Shown here in pieces: positions 1-8,570 of a DNA stretch of 64,000 bases. The DNA lies in assembly GCA_022823225.1 (NCBI GenBank), contig JAJDXM010000086.1, forward strand, positions 1 to 64,000. The letters run 5' to 3'. The notes under the pieces were generated by a model. That model ran no database searches, was not told where the DNA came from, and saw nothing but the letters and a program-made list of their open reading frames with translations. Origin of the DNA: Gemmatimonadota bacterium. GTDB taxonomy: Bacteria > Gemmatimonadota > Gemmatimonadetes > Longimicrobiales > Gaopeijiaceae. Positions within the stretch are counted from its first letter, which is position 1, and each line of letters starts with the position of its first letter. The position numbers and the translations under genes were made by a program.

Positions 1-87
1 CCCTTGAAATGCGAAGGAAAGCGGCTTACACTGTGTTGGCATCGGTCCTCCGGTGTCGTCGCTGTCAAGTTGTTCGCCCACATAAAC

Positions 88-729
88 TTAACAGCTCCCG
101 GAGGCCGGTGCCGCTCTATCGGTATGAGAAATCCGGGCTAGTGGTTCTGGTGGTGGTGCTGGTGGCGACGGCGTCCGGGTAGCGGCACGCGGGCAGGACT
201 CCGCGTCGCTCGCCAGCGCGCGCAGAACCGGTTCCAGCGCGAGTTCGGCCAGCTGTTCCAGCTCCTCGGGGCGGCGGTTCTGGATGGGGTGGGCCACCCA
301 GACGACCGCCGGGTCGAAGCCCAGGGACCTTGCCTGGAACGCGGCCGCTTCGCGAAACGCGTCGGTGGCGATCAGGAGGCCGGGAAGGCCGAGGTCGTCG
401 AGCGCCCTGATGTCATGCAGACCGCATGATACGCACGATCCTCAGTCGGCGAGGGCCTCCACGACCGCGTCGGCGCCGGACGCGATGTCTGCCAGGATCG
501 CGGCGGTGGCGGGCTTGGCGTTGGTCGGCTTCGCGAAGCGCGCCGTGGTGACGCCCCTGGCGCACAGCCGGGCCTCCAGGTGGTCGAGAAACTCGCCGGC
601 GCGCGACTTGCCGATGTCGAAGAGCGCGACGGTGCGGCCGTGCAGGGTGGGAAGCGGGGGGCGGCGGGGCCGGGAGGCGGGGGCGGCCTCGGAGGTGGGG
701 TCGTGCAGCGTGACGGGTGCGATGCTCAT
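88..729 (-). CDS. UGSC-family selenoprotein (in-frame TGA read as selenocysteine)
   Basis: A normal reading stops at TGA 442-444, but the same frame continues without interruption to TAA at 88-90, giving 213 residues with Sec at position 96. The residues around the TGA read ALAD-Sec-GSCVSCG, the signature of the UGSC (seleno)protein family. The family is known by its motif; its reaction is not established as far as I know. The Sec-G-S-C motif suggests a redox centre (inference). A hairpin directly after the TGA resembles the bacterial SECIS. The ATG (727-729) overlaps the stop of the upstream thioredoxin-like gene (ATGA), so the two are co-translated. The product looks cytosolic; I see no signal peptide. 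A gene caller that treats TGA as stop will split this into a 95-residue fragment and a C-terminal remnant starting near 297. SelA/SelB/SelC are not in the window. Confidence 0.9.
413..429 (-). promoter_or_regulatory. bacterial SECIS-like hairpin after the Sec TGA
   Basis: Counting the U of UGA as 1, RNA positions 16-32 fold as UCAUGC-GGUCU-GCAUGA: a perfect 6-bp stem with a 5-nt loop. The loop GGUCU and the flanking GC pair fall at the same distance from the UGA as in the E. coli fdhF SECIS as I recall it (G23, U24 in the loop). A mismatch (A15/C33) and then U14-A34 and G13-U35 could extend the stem. The hairpin lies within coding sequence, as bacterial SECIS elements do, and would recruit SelB. 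Confidence 0.8.
442..444 (-). other. Selenocysteine codon (TGA)
   Basis: In-frame TGA between GAC (Asp) and GGA-TCG-TGC (Gly-Ser-Cys). It is read as Sec because the reading frame stays open for 117 more sense codons, the downstream residues match the UGSC motif, and a SECIS-like stem-loop follows at the correct distance. Confidence 0.88.
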
Positions 730-2171
730 TCCGCGATCTCCCTTGTGACGGGGTGGGATTCTTCGAAGAGGCGTCCCCCGGGCCACCCCGACAGGATGGC
801 CGAGAAGAGGCCTGCCGGACCGCCCGCCCGAACGAGCAGGAGGGCGCCGGGGTGGAACTTGGAGATGGTTTCGTGGGCGCGCGACGAGGGCATTCCTTCG
901 GCCACCCCGCCCGCACCGGCGGCCACCTCGGCGCCCGGGCGGCGAAGCCGTTGGTGGAGCGCCGTCGTGATCCGGGCCCGGCCCCACCCCGCGTCGCGGT
1001 AGATGGCGTAGTGTTCGGGGGATAGCACGAGCAGCGCGGGAGCCCATTCGCACAGCCTGGGATGCCCCACCGCGAGCAGCGACATGGCCAGGGAGCGGGT
1101 GAGTTCGTCGGGACTGCGCGCCTTCTGGTCGGTCACGCCCTGAATGCCGTCTCCGGCGAATACGGTCACGGCGCTCCGGCCCGGGGCCACGCCGCGCGAC
1201 ACGGCGAGCGGCTCCCACCCGGCGTCGCTCTCGTCCTCGGCGAAGCAGAAGGTGTACTTGCCCGGCGATCCCAGCGTCGCCCGGTCGATCTCGCCCGGGC
1301 GCGCGCCGCCGACGTTGCGCACGACCAGGTTGACCGCCCGGCCGATGGTGGCGTTGGCGCGGTTCCCCTGGCCGAGCGCGTTCAGCCCGGAGTTCATGCC
1401 GAGGCGCGCGGCGATGGGGCCGTTGACGATGATCACGGGGCTCGAGAAGCAGGTGCTGCACGTCACCCCGTGCAGGGTGAAGCCGGGATCGAGGGCCGCT
1501 TCCAGCGCCGCGAGGACGACGGGCATGTGCTCGGGCAGGCAGCCGGCCATCACCGCGTTGATCGCCACCTTCTCGACGGTGCAGGGTGCCATGTCCGGGG
1601 GGATCCGCCCGATCACTTCGGCCCGGTCGCGGCGGGTGCCGCCCAGCATGCGCAGGATGCGCCCGGACGTCGGGGGCACGACCGGCAGTCCGTCCGTCCA
1701 GCCGCGCTCGTAGCAGGCTTCGACGGGGTCCGCACCGGCGGCCAATTCGATCTGCCGTGCCCGGATGCGATTGGCGCCGAAACGGGCATCGAGCGCCTCG
1801 GAGACGCCCGGTTCCACCGACCGGGAGCCGCAGCCGGGCCGGTAGGAAGGAAGCTCCGCGCCGAGTCCGGGAAGGCCGGTCAGGGCGCGCCAGTCGTCCC
1901 GGGACCAGCCCGCCACGCGACCGGATTCGTCGCCGCGATCGTGTCGAATCAGCGTCGGGACGGCCTCGATTCCCAGGCGGAACGACTGCTCCAGCTCGCG
2001 GTCGTCGATCGACGCGCCGGAGAGGGCGGAGCCGAGGAAGGCACCGTCATCCTGCCAATACACGGTGAAGGAGTGGCCCGCCGCGGCGATCTCCCGCAGG
2101 ACGGGGACCACGAGGTGGCAGGTCTCGCACTCGTCCTTGACGATGACCACGAAGGTTGTCGACGCGCTCAT
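726..2171 (-). CDS. Thioredoxin-fold protein fused to a large UGSC-associated domain
   Basis: 481 residues. Residues about 1-85 look like a thioredoxin fold: a beta strand, a CETC redox motif at 15-18, and a cis-Pro-like AVPTLI near 72. The rest (about 120-481) is one larger domain I cannot name, with conserved-looking stretches: ERGWTDGLPVVPPT, a CTVEKVAINAVMAGC segment and a CSTCFSSPVIIVNGP segment containing a CxxC. It ends in a 4-nt overlap with the UGSC selenoprotein, so the pair probably forms one redox pathway, with this protein perhaps reducing or loading the selenoprotein (inference). No signal peptide or membrane segment is seen. The start ATG lacks a strong Shine-Dalgarno sequence. 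It follows the DUF5916 barrel gene on the same strand by 87 bases. Confidence 0.75.
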   Translation of the reverse strand: MSASTTFVVIVKDECETCHLVVPVLREIAAAGHSFTVYWQDDGAFLGSALSGASIDDRELEQSFRLGIEAVPTLIRHDRGDESGRVAGWSRDDWRALTGLPGLGAELPSYRPGCGSRSVEPGVSEALDARFGANRIRARQIELAAGADPVEACYERGWTDGLPVVPPTSGRILRMLGGTRRDRAEVIGRIPPDMAPCTVEKVAINAVMAGCLPEHMPVVLAALEAALDPGFTLHGVTCSTCFSSPVIIVNGPIAARLGMNSGLNALGQGNRANATIGRAVNLVVRNVGGARPGEIDRATLGSPGKYTFCFAEDESDAGWEPLAVSRGVAPGRSAVTVFAGDGIQGVTDQKARSPDELTRSLAMSLLAVGHPRLCEWAPALLVLSPEHYAIYRDAGWGRARITTALHQRLRRPGAEVAAGAGGVAEGMPSSRAHETISKFHPGALLLVRAGGPAGLFSAILSGWPGGRLFEESHPVTREIAE

Positions 2172-2258
2172 TGCCGTGGGAAGATGGCCCCCCGCATTCC
2201 GGGCGGCAACGGCGGTGGCGCTGCCGGCTCGCCACCGCCGCTGCGCGTCAGCTGCCCC

Positions 2259-4997
2259 TCAGCCGATCCAGTAGCTCGCCTTCAGCATGAAGACGTCGTC
2301 GCCGGGCTGCCGGAGCAGGGTGCCCAGGTCGCTGCCGAAGGAGAAGTCGCCCTGGCGCGTGTAGTGATCCCGGCCCTGCGACCACACCGCAAAGAGGGTG
2401 GAGCCGGGACGGTACTCCCAGCGGAGCACGAGGTTCGACCTGAACTGCTTGACGTTGAAGTCCGGGGCTCCGTACGACTCGGTCCTGCCGTCGCCGTCGA
2501 TGTCGGCGCGGACCGTGCCATCCTCGCCGGCTTCGGTGGGCACCGGGGCGAACCGCTCGGCGTAGGAGCGCGCCCGCGGATCGGCGACGCGCTTGAAGTC
2601 GCCGTAGGAGCCTGCCGACACGAAAGGCTGGGCGTACAGCTGGAGCGACAGGGAGGGCGAAAAGGTCCAGTCGGCGCGGGCCGTGATTCCGGCGGTGGTC
2701 TGCGCCAGCCGCCCGAAGAGGTACACGGGGTCTTCCGGGTTGAAGCGGCCGACCCACTGCAGGTCCTCGCGCCGCCAGTTCACGAACGGGCCGGCCGACA
2801 CGGTCGCCCGGGAGGATGGCCGCAAGCGCAGGCCCATGTCGGCCCCGTAGCTCCACGACCCGGTCTCCGGGGTCACCTGCCAGTTGTTGCCGGTTTCGAT
2901 CTGCAGTGGCTTGCGCGAGTCGGAGAAGAAGCCGAACCAGCCGCCCCAGAAGGGGTCCTGGCGGAGCATGGGGCCGCCGCGGAGCGCGACGTTGCTGTAT
3001 CCGCCGGTCTGCCGCATGACGCCGGCGAACCCGCCCCAGAAGTTCTTCAATGTGAAGCTGCCGTTGACGTTTCCGCCTTTCCGGAAGGGCTCGCCGCCGA
3101 AGCTGTAGGGCGCCCACGCGTTCACGTTGAGGTTCCAGCGCTGAAATGGTCCGGACGGCCGGAAGCGGTTGTAGCCCGCCCATATCCAGGGAGCCACGAA
3201 GTCCGCCTCGCGCATGAACCCCAGGTCGTTGGCCTCGAAGCCGGGCGAACGCGCCATGACGCCGCCGCCATAGCGCCAGTAGCCGCCGGAGATCTTCGCG
3301 AAGGAGGCGGCGCCGGCCCACCCGCTCAAGCTCGTGCGGCCAGGGTCGAAGTCGGTGTGGTCCGCGTCCGGCCGCTGGAAGTAGCGCGCCGGAGAGCGCT
3401 GCGTGCGGGTGACCGCGGCGGCCGAACCCCGCACGGCCGACCCCAGCACATAGCCGGATACGATGAAGCGGTCGTCGCCGAAGCGGTGACGGGCATCGAG
3501 GCCCGCCGTGTAGGCCTGGTCATGGAGGGCGAGGGACCTGGCGGCGCCGGACTCGCGCACGGTCCAGGTTGAGATGACGCCGAGGGCGCTCCGTCCTTCG
3601 CGGAAGTCCCGGCTGACACGCGCCATTCCGTACTGCGCGAACGGCTCGACGAGCTGTTCGCCGAGCGGGCCGGACCCGTCCGCCAGCCGTGCCTCTTCGG
3701 AGTTGGTGAGCGCGTGGAGCAGCCCCACGGTCCACCCGGAGCGGGTCTTGCCGGAGAGCTTCATCGCGCCGAGGATCCGCGTCTGCTCGGGCGAGTCCGC
3801 ATACGGCGCCGGAGCGTGCCCTCGCGGGGCCCTCCCGATGCGGCGGGAGTAGAACAGGCCCTCGCTGGCCATGTCGCCGTCGCCTTCGGAGAAGCGGAAG
3901 GTGAAGATGTTCGAACCCTCGACGAAGAAGGGCCGCCGCTCGGGGAAGAAGGTCTCGAAGGCCGTGAGATTGACCTGAGCGGGGTCCGCCTCGACCTGCC
4001 CGAAGTCCGGGTTGACAGTGACGTCCAGGGTGAGATCGGTGGTGATGCCGTACTTGACATCGGCCCCCGCCGTGGCGGAGAGGTCGTTCGGGCTGTGGAA
4101 GGGATCGCCCGGGCTGCTCGGGGCGCGCTGCAGCCGCGCAAGCGAGTATGGCAACACCTCGAGCCGGGTGGGCGGGGAGAGGTCTCGCAGACCGTGGAGA
4201 TCTCCGAAACGCGAGACCAGGGCCCCGTCCCCGCGCGAAATCGGTGCCCACAGGCTCCGCTCCAGGTGCCTCCCGATGAAGCGCGCGAAATTGATCCCCC
4301 AGGTCTGCACCGCGCCGCCGTCGAAGCGGAGCTGGGAGTAGGGGATGCGGAACTCGGCGGTCCAGCCCTCTTCGTCGATGCGGGTCGCGACGTCCCACAC
4401 GGCGTCCCAGGAGTCGTCCTCCTCGACGTCGTCGTAGAGGTATCCGTCGGACTTCACGCCGGCCGGGTTCACGCCGAAGCGGAAGGCGGTGCGCCGGTCG
4501 TGGTAGCTGTCGATGACCACGTCCAGCCAGTCCGAGTGCGGCCGTTCGTCGCGCCGGGCCAGCCGCGCCACGATGGAATCCGGCGCGCTGTCGAAGGCCC
4601 GGACGCCTACGTACAGGGCGTCGTCGCCGTAGAGTACACGCGCCTCGGTGGCCTGGGAGGCCGGCATCCCCTCGTTCGGTTCGAACACGATGAACCCCGC
4701 GGCTACCATCGCCGACGTCCAGTCGGGCTCGTCGAGTACGCCGTCGATCGCCGGTGCCGGCCCGGTCAGGCGCAGGGCCTCCAGTGAAGGCGGAACGGCG
4801 CGTCCGCCCTGGCCGGCGGGCGGAGAATCCGCGCCGAGGGCCTGTCCCTGGAGCGGGGCGGGCGCCGCTCCCCAGATGGCTGCGATCGCGGCCAACAGCA
4901 GTCCCGTGTTGGCCCCCGACGCGGTTGTGGCGGCCGCGGGCGGTCCTGCGTTGGCCTCCGCTCCGTGCGCGGCGGCCTGTCTTATCGTCATCCCCAT
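2259..4997 (-). CDS. Outer-membrane beta-barrel protein with CBM9-like N-terminal domain (DUF5916 type)
   Basis: 912 residues. A hydrophobic stretch around residues 30-50 ending in LQGQA is the likely signal peptide, although the n-region is long and a later start is possible. Residues about 72-270 form a carbohydrate-binding family-9-like domain (AIDGVLDEPDWTSA, then LYGDDALYVGVRAFDS and DVVIDSYHDRR). The remainder is rich in alternating aromatic/polar strands and ends with KASYWIG, as expected for a barrel of the DUF5916 family. These are common in Bacteroidota and Gemmatimonadota outer membranes; the cargo is unknown. GAGGAGG lies a few bases before the ATG, a strong ribosome binding site. 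A paralogue with the same architecture is at 60381-62588. Confidence 0.8.
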   Translation of the reverse strand: MGMTIRQAAAHGAEANAGPPAAATTASGANTGLLLAAIAAIWGAAPAPLQGQALGADSPPAGQGGRAVPPSLEALRLTGPAPAIDGVLDEPDWTSAMVAAGFIVFEPNEGMPASQATEARVLYGDDALYVGVRAFDSAPDSIVARLARRDERPHSDWLDVVIDSYHDRRTAFRFGVNPAGVKSDGYLYDDVEEDDSWDAVWDVATRIDEEGWTAEFRIPYSQLRFDGGAVQTWGINFARFIGRHLERSLWAPISRGDGALVSRFGDLHGLRDLSPPTRLEVLPYSLARLQRAPSSPGDPFHSPNDLSATAGADVKYGITTDLTLDVTVNPDFGQVEADPAQVNLTAFETFFPERRPFFVEGSNIFTFRFSEGDGDMASEGLFYSRRIGRAPRGHAPAPYADSPEQTRILGAMKLSGKTRSGWTVGLLHALTNSEEARLADGSGPLGEQLVEPFAQYGMARVSRDFREGRSALGVISTWTVRESGAARSLALHDQAYTAGLDARHRFGDDRFIVSGYVLGSAVRGSAAAVTRTQRSPARYFQRPDADHTDFDPGRTSLSGWAGAASFAKISGGYWRYGGGVMARSPGFEANDLGFMREADFVAPWIWAGYNRFRPSGPFQRWNLNVNAWAPYSFGGEPFRKGGNVNGSFTLKNFWGGFAGVMRQTGGYSNVALRGGPMLRQDPFWGGWFGFFSDSRKPLQIETGNNWQVTPETGSWSYGADMGLRLRPSSRATVSAGPFVNWRREDLQWVGRFNPEDPVYLFGRLAQTTAGITARADWTFSPSLSLQLYAQPFVSAGSYGDFKRVADPRARSYAERFAPVPTEAGEDGTVRADIDGDGRTESYGAPDFNVKQFRSNLVLRWEYRPGSTLFAVWSQGRDHYTRQGDFSFGSDLGTLLRQPGDDVFMLKASYWIG

Positions 4998-5110
4998 CGT
5001 CCCCTCCTCGTTGACGGTCCGCCTCGGGACCGATTGGTGGTGGTTGCGTGACTTGCTTGCGGGGCGCGGTAGATTTCCCGAACCCGCGACGCCAACCTTT
5101 GACGAGACGA

Positions 5111-6019
5111 GTGTCGAAAAAGTTGCGAGAGCCCCTGCGGATCCTGCCCGGCTTCTTCAAGGCCCACGGCCACGGCAACGACTATCTGGTCTTCGAGGAA
5201 GGGAACGGAGTCGCGTTGACGGCGGGGCTGGTCCGGCGGATCTGCGACCGGCATCGCGGTCCGGGGGCCGACGGCATCGTGGTGGTGGAGGCGAGCGGTG
5301 GTGGGGCGGCGAAGGGCGAAGAGGTGCGGCTGCGGATGTTCAACCCCGACGGGGGCGAATTCGAGCGCAGCGGGAACGGTCTTCGGATCGCGGGGGTGTT
5401 TCTGCGCCGCCGCGGGAGGGTGGGGGAGGGTTGGTTCCCGGTGGTGGTCGGGGGGGAGCGGGTGCGGGTGCGCGTGCCGGGGACGGGTGTGGGCGGGGTG
5501 TGGGACGCCAGCGTGGAGATGGGGAGGGTCGCTTTTCCGTCCGGGCCGCCGTTCGTTGCGGTGGGAGCGGTGGGCGAACGGGGCCGTGTGTCGCTGGCGC
5601 TGCCTTCTCCGGACGGGGCGGGCGAGGTCCTAATGCGGGCCGTTCCGGTGTCGGTGGGCAACCCCCACGCGGTGGTGTTCGGGCGGCGCCGCAGCCGCGC
5701 CGAAGTGGAGCACTACGGGCCGCTGATCGGGGGCGCGCCGGCGTTTCCGCGGGGCACCAATGTGCAGTTTGTGGAGGTGGGGGGTGGGATCCGCGCGCGG
5801 ATCTGGGAGCGGGGGGTGGGGTGGACCTCCGCGTCGGGGACGTCGGCGTGCGCGGTCGTGGCGGCCGCCGTGAAGACCGGGCTGATTCCGTTTGGGCGGG
5901 TCGCCGTGCGGATGGAGGGCGGCGCGATGGAGGTGGAGCTGGACGACGACTGGGCGGCGCGTCTCCACGGGCCGGTCGAGGAGGTCTGCGAAGGAGTGCT
6001 CGCCGGGGGGCTAGACTAG
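5111..6019 (+). CDS. dapF: Diaminopimelate epimerase-like protein, both catalytic Cys replaced by Ser
   Basis: 302 residues from GTG 5111; an in-frame GTG at 5048 would add 21 residues. DapF interconverts LL- and meso-diaminopimelate for lysine and peptidoglycan synthesis, using two cysteines as acid and base. Family motifs are present: KAHGHGND at the start, NPDGGEFE, NPHAVVF and GTNVQFVEV. At the two active-site positions the usual MCGNG reads RSGNG (Ser87) and the usual ACGTGA reads ASGTSA (Ser242). A Cys occurs at 247, but not at the catalytic place. It may be a divergent DapF with a Ser/Ser pair or an epimerase-fold enzyme of other function. Its stop overlaps the convergent lptG end by 4 bases. 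Confidence 0.75.
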   Translation: MSKKLREPLRILPGFFKAHGHGNDYLVFEEGNGVALTAGLVRRICDRHRGPGADGIVVVEASGGGAAKGEEVRLRMFNPDGGEFERSGNGLRIAGVFLRRRGRVGEGWFPVVVGGERVRVRVPGTGVGGVWDASVEMGRVAFPSGPPFVAVGAVGERGRVSLALPSPDGAGEVLMRAVPVSVGNPHAVVFGRRRSRAEVEHYGPLIGGAPAFPRGTNVQFVEVGGGIRARIWERGVGWTSASGTSACAVVAAAVKTGLIPFGRVAVRMEGGAMEVELDDDWAARLHGPVEEVCEGVLAGGLD

Positions 6020-7083
6020 GTCCGCACCCGCCACAAAAGGATGATTCCCACTGCCAGGAAGAAGAAGTTGGGGGTCCAGGCGGCCCAGAAGGGTGACATT
6101 CCGCCCGACGCGCCGATCGCCTGGAAGAGCCGCAGCAGCATCATGTAGAGGATCGTGGAGCTCAGCGACAATCCCACGCCGACCGATGGCCCCCCTTTCT
6201 TCACGGTTGTGGCCAGGGGCGCGCCGAAGAGGACGATGATCAGGGTGGCCGCGGGGATGGACAGCTTCTGGGCGCGCTTCACGAGGAGCTTGTCGGGGTT
6301 GCCCCCGGAGCGCTCGAGGGCGTTCGCGCGCTTCCCCAGCGCCAGGTAGCCCAGTTCCTCGTCCTCCGGGGGTTCGTCCAGCATCTCCTCCGGGGGAACG
6401 TCCAGTCCGCTTCGCCAGTAGCGCTCAAAGCTGTAGGAGGTTTCCGTGCCCTCGGGATGGATGACCCGGAGCCAGCCTTCCCGCAGCGTCCAGCCCTGGC
6501 CCCGGGAGTAGTCGCCTGCGCGGGCCCACACATGCTGCAGGGCGCCATCGTCCCCGCGGCCCTCCACGGCGATGACGTCCGCCGATCGGTTGGAGACCCA
6601 GAGCTGCTGCACGCTCAGAGTCTCCCCGTTCTCGGTCTGATGCACGAAGTCGGTGCGGAAGTCCCCGCTGACCTGCCTGTCCCGGTGAACCTCGGCAGCC
6701 TTGCGGTTGGTCGTGGGGACCAGGGTGCTCAGCATGAAGGTGCCCGCGGTAAGGAGGATTCCCACGGGCAGGAAGGGCAGGACCAGCCGATGGAAGGAGA
6801 CTCCCCCCGCCTTGGCAGCCATGATCTCGCGGTGCACGGTCATCGAATGTACGGTGAAGACGGTCGCGATCAGGGCGGCAATGGGTGCCGACCACACGAT
6901 GAAGTGCGGAAACTGGAAAAGGTATCCCAGCGCGATCTCGCCGATCGACAGACCGCGTTCAAGGAACTCCTCTGTTCGCTCGGAGAGGTCGCTGAGCACG
7001 AAGATGACCGGGACGCAGGCGATGAACACAAGGAAGAGCGTGGTGAAGCTCCTCGCCACCATCCGGTCGAGCGTACGGATCAT
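6016..7083 (-). CDS. lptG: LPS export ABC transporter permease LptG
   Basis: 355 residues. LptG pairs with LptF and the LptB ATPase to extract lipopolysaccharide from the inner membrane. The sequence shows the YjgP/YjgQ layout: N-terminal amphipathic helix and three membrane segments (about 15-35, 55-80, 100-120), a soluble beta-jellyroll-like periplasmic domain (about 130-260), then three more membrane segments ending at the C-terminus. The motif EIMAAKAGGVSF in the cytoplasmic loop is typical. The start is ATG at 7081-7083, overlapping the lptF stop (ATGA), so the two are translationally coupled. Confidence 0.88.
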   Translation of the reverse strand: MIRTLDRMVARSFTTLFLVFIACVPVIFVLSDLSERTEEFLERGLSIGEIALGYLFQFPHFIVWSAPIAALIATVFTVHSMTVHREIMAAKAGGVSFHRLVLPFLPVGILLTAGTFMLSTLVPTTNRKAAEVHRDRQVSGDFRTDFVHQTENGETLSVQQLWVSNRSADVIAVEGRGDDGALQHVWARAGDYSRGQGWTLREGWLRVIHPEGTETSYSFERYWRSGLDVPPEEMLDEPPEDEELGYLALGKRANALERSGGNPDKLLVKRAQKLSIPAATLIIVLFGAPLATTVKKGGPSVGVGLSLSSTILYMMLLRLFQAIGASGGMSPFWAAWTPNFFFLAVGIILLWRVRT

Positions 7084-8513
7084 GCCGCGGCTCTGCGCCG
7101 GCGCCCCACAATCCGGAAGCGGCTCAACAGGTTCCTGGTCGCCAGCCAGATCTCGCGCCAGTCGCTGCCGCGCACGGCCGCGGTCCATTGGCCCATGCGG
7201 GAGACCAGGAACACGCCAAGAACGAGGAAGATGATGCTTGGCGCCCACATCGTCCAGAACGGATTCGCCATTCCGCGATCGGCCCACTTCTCTCCGGTCG
7301 TGAGGCCGACCTGGTAGACCCCGATCACGACCGACGAAACCACGATCACCATGTTCACCCCGCCCCGCGGAAAGCGGATGCCGATCGGCACGCCGATCAG
7401 CACGAAGATCACGCAGGCCGTCGAAATCACGATCTTCTTGTTGATCTCGACCCCCACCTGATTGGCGAAGCGATAGGTGGTCGAATAGCGGCCCATTTCG
7501 GCGCGCGAGGCGCTGGCCGTCGACCGCACCAGCTCGTCGCGCGGGAGCAGGGGCCCTCCCGGGACCACGCCAATCGGGGGCCGGCCGGCCCCGGCGCGGG
7601 CGGAATCGGAGACCGCCCCCAGGCCCAATGCGCGTTCAACCGCCCTCTTTGCCGTCTCGCGCGACTCCGAACGGATGCCCTCCAGTTGGCCCAGCCGCTC
7701 CTCGCGCGCATCCAGGAGCATGGCGACCGACATCTCCCTGTCGCTGCGCTGGTCGCTCCCGGCGTCCTCGAAGAGGTTGCCCACGCCGCGCATCACATAG
7801 AGCTGCTCTTCGAAGTTCGTCCGGCGAAAGCTCCCTTCCTCACGGCTGTCGAATTCGTACGAGTATCCGTCGAACAGTCGCAGGTGCAGGTCCGTGAACG
7901 TAGAGTTGAGATCCATCGTCCCGCGTACGGCGTAGGTGGTGCGCCGGATGCCATATTGGCTCATATCATGGATGCGAACGTTGCCCAGCTCCGAGGTCTC
8001 CGGATCGATGACATCGACGAACAGGAAGTATGGACCGACGCCGTCCTCCGCTTCGATCCGGTTGACGATCTGTTCCTTCAGCTGGAAGGTGGGACTCTTC
8101 TGCTGGATGGAGAGGCGAAGGTTCTTGAGTTCGTGGTTGGCTTCGGGAAGGATCCTGTCGTTGAAGAGGAAGGTCACGCCGCTGGTGAAGAAGCCGAGCA
8201 GCAGAATGGGGAGGAAGAGCCTGCGGGGCTCGGTGCCGGCCCCGGACATGGCCACGATCTCGTTGTGCGTGGCCAACTCGCTGAAGGTGTAGAGAACCGC
8301 CGTGAGGAGTGCCATGGGCAGCGTGACCGCGATGGTGTGGGGCAGCACCAGCGCCACGGCCTTGAGTATGATCTCGATCGGCAGGCCTTTCCCGACCAGG
8401 CCCTCGAGGCGCTGCGCGACCGTGTTGATGAAGAGCAGTCCCGTCAGCGCGGCGAAGGCGAACAGGAAGGGAGCCAGGTGCGCGCGCAGCAGGTATCGGG
8501 TCAGTATGGTCAT
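7080..8513 (-). CDS. lptF: LPS export ABC transporter permease LptF
   Basis: 477 residues from ATG 8511-8513 (MTILTRYLLRAH). Same six-helix plus periplasmic domain architecture as the adjacent LptG: helices at about 15-35, 55-80 and 100-120, a periplasmic domain, and helices from about 375 onward. NEIVAMSGAGTEPRR corresponds to the conserved cytoplasmic loop. The periplasmic region carries an extra segment of about 100 residues (around 250-350) rich in Arg, Glu and Ser, longer than in the E. coli proteins. The start lies only 57 bases from the divergent SprA-like gene, so both promoters must be compact or lie inside coding sequence. Confidence 0.88.
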   Translation of the reverse strand: MTILTRYLLRAHLAPFLFAFAALTGLLFINTVAQRLEGLVGKGLPIEIILKAVALVLPHTIAVTLPMALLTAVLYTFSELATHNEIVAMSGAGTEPRRLFLPILLLGFFTSGVTFLFNDRILPEANHELKNLRLSIQQKSPTFQLKEQIVNRIEAEDGVGPYFLFVDVIDPETSELGNVRIHDMSQYGIRRTTYAVRGTMDLNSTFTDLHLRLFDGYSYEFDSREEGSFRRTNFEEQLYVMRGVGNLFEDAGSDQRSDREMSVAMLLDAREERLGQLEGIRSESRETAKRAVERALGLGAVSDSARAGAGRPPIGVVPGGPLLPRDELVRSTASASRAEMGRYSTTYRFANQVGVEINKKIVISTACVIFVLIGVPIGIRFPRGGVNMVIVVSSVVIGVYQVGLTTGEKWADRGMANPFWTMWAPSIIFLVLGVFLVSRMGQWTAAVRGSDWREIWLATRNLLSRFRIVGRRRRAAA

Positions 8514-8570
8514 GATGAATCGCTTATGGGATGCGCAGCCGGCTCGGTCCGTTGCCTGGGACAGGGCCCC

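Noticed and set aside
1062-5178. Long open frames antisense to the thioredoxin-fusion and DUF5916 genes
   Set aside because: They are GC-rich shadow frames with Arg/Gly/Pro-rich low-complexity translations and no recognisable motifs, while the opposite strand encodes clear protein families.
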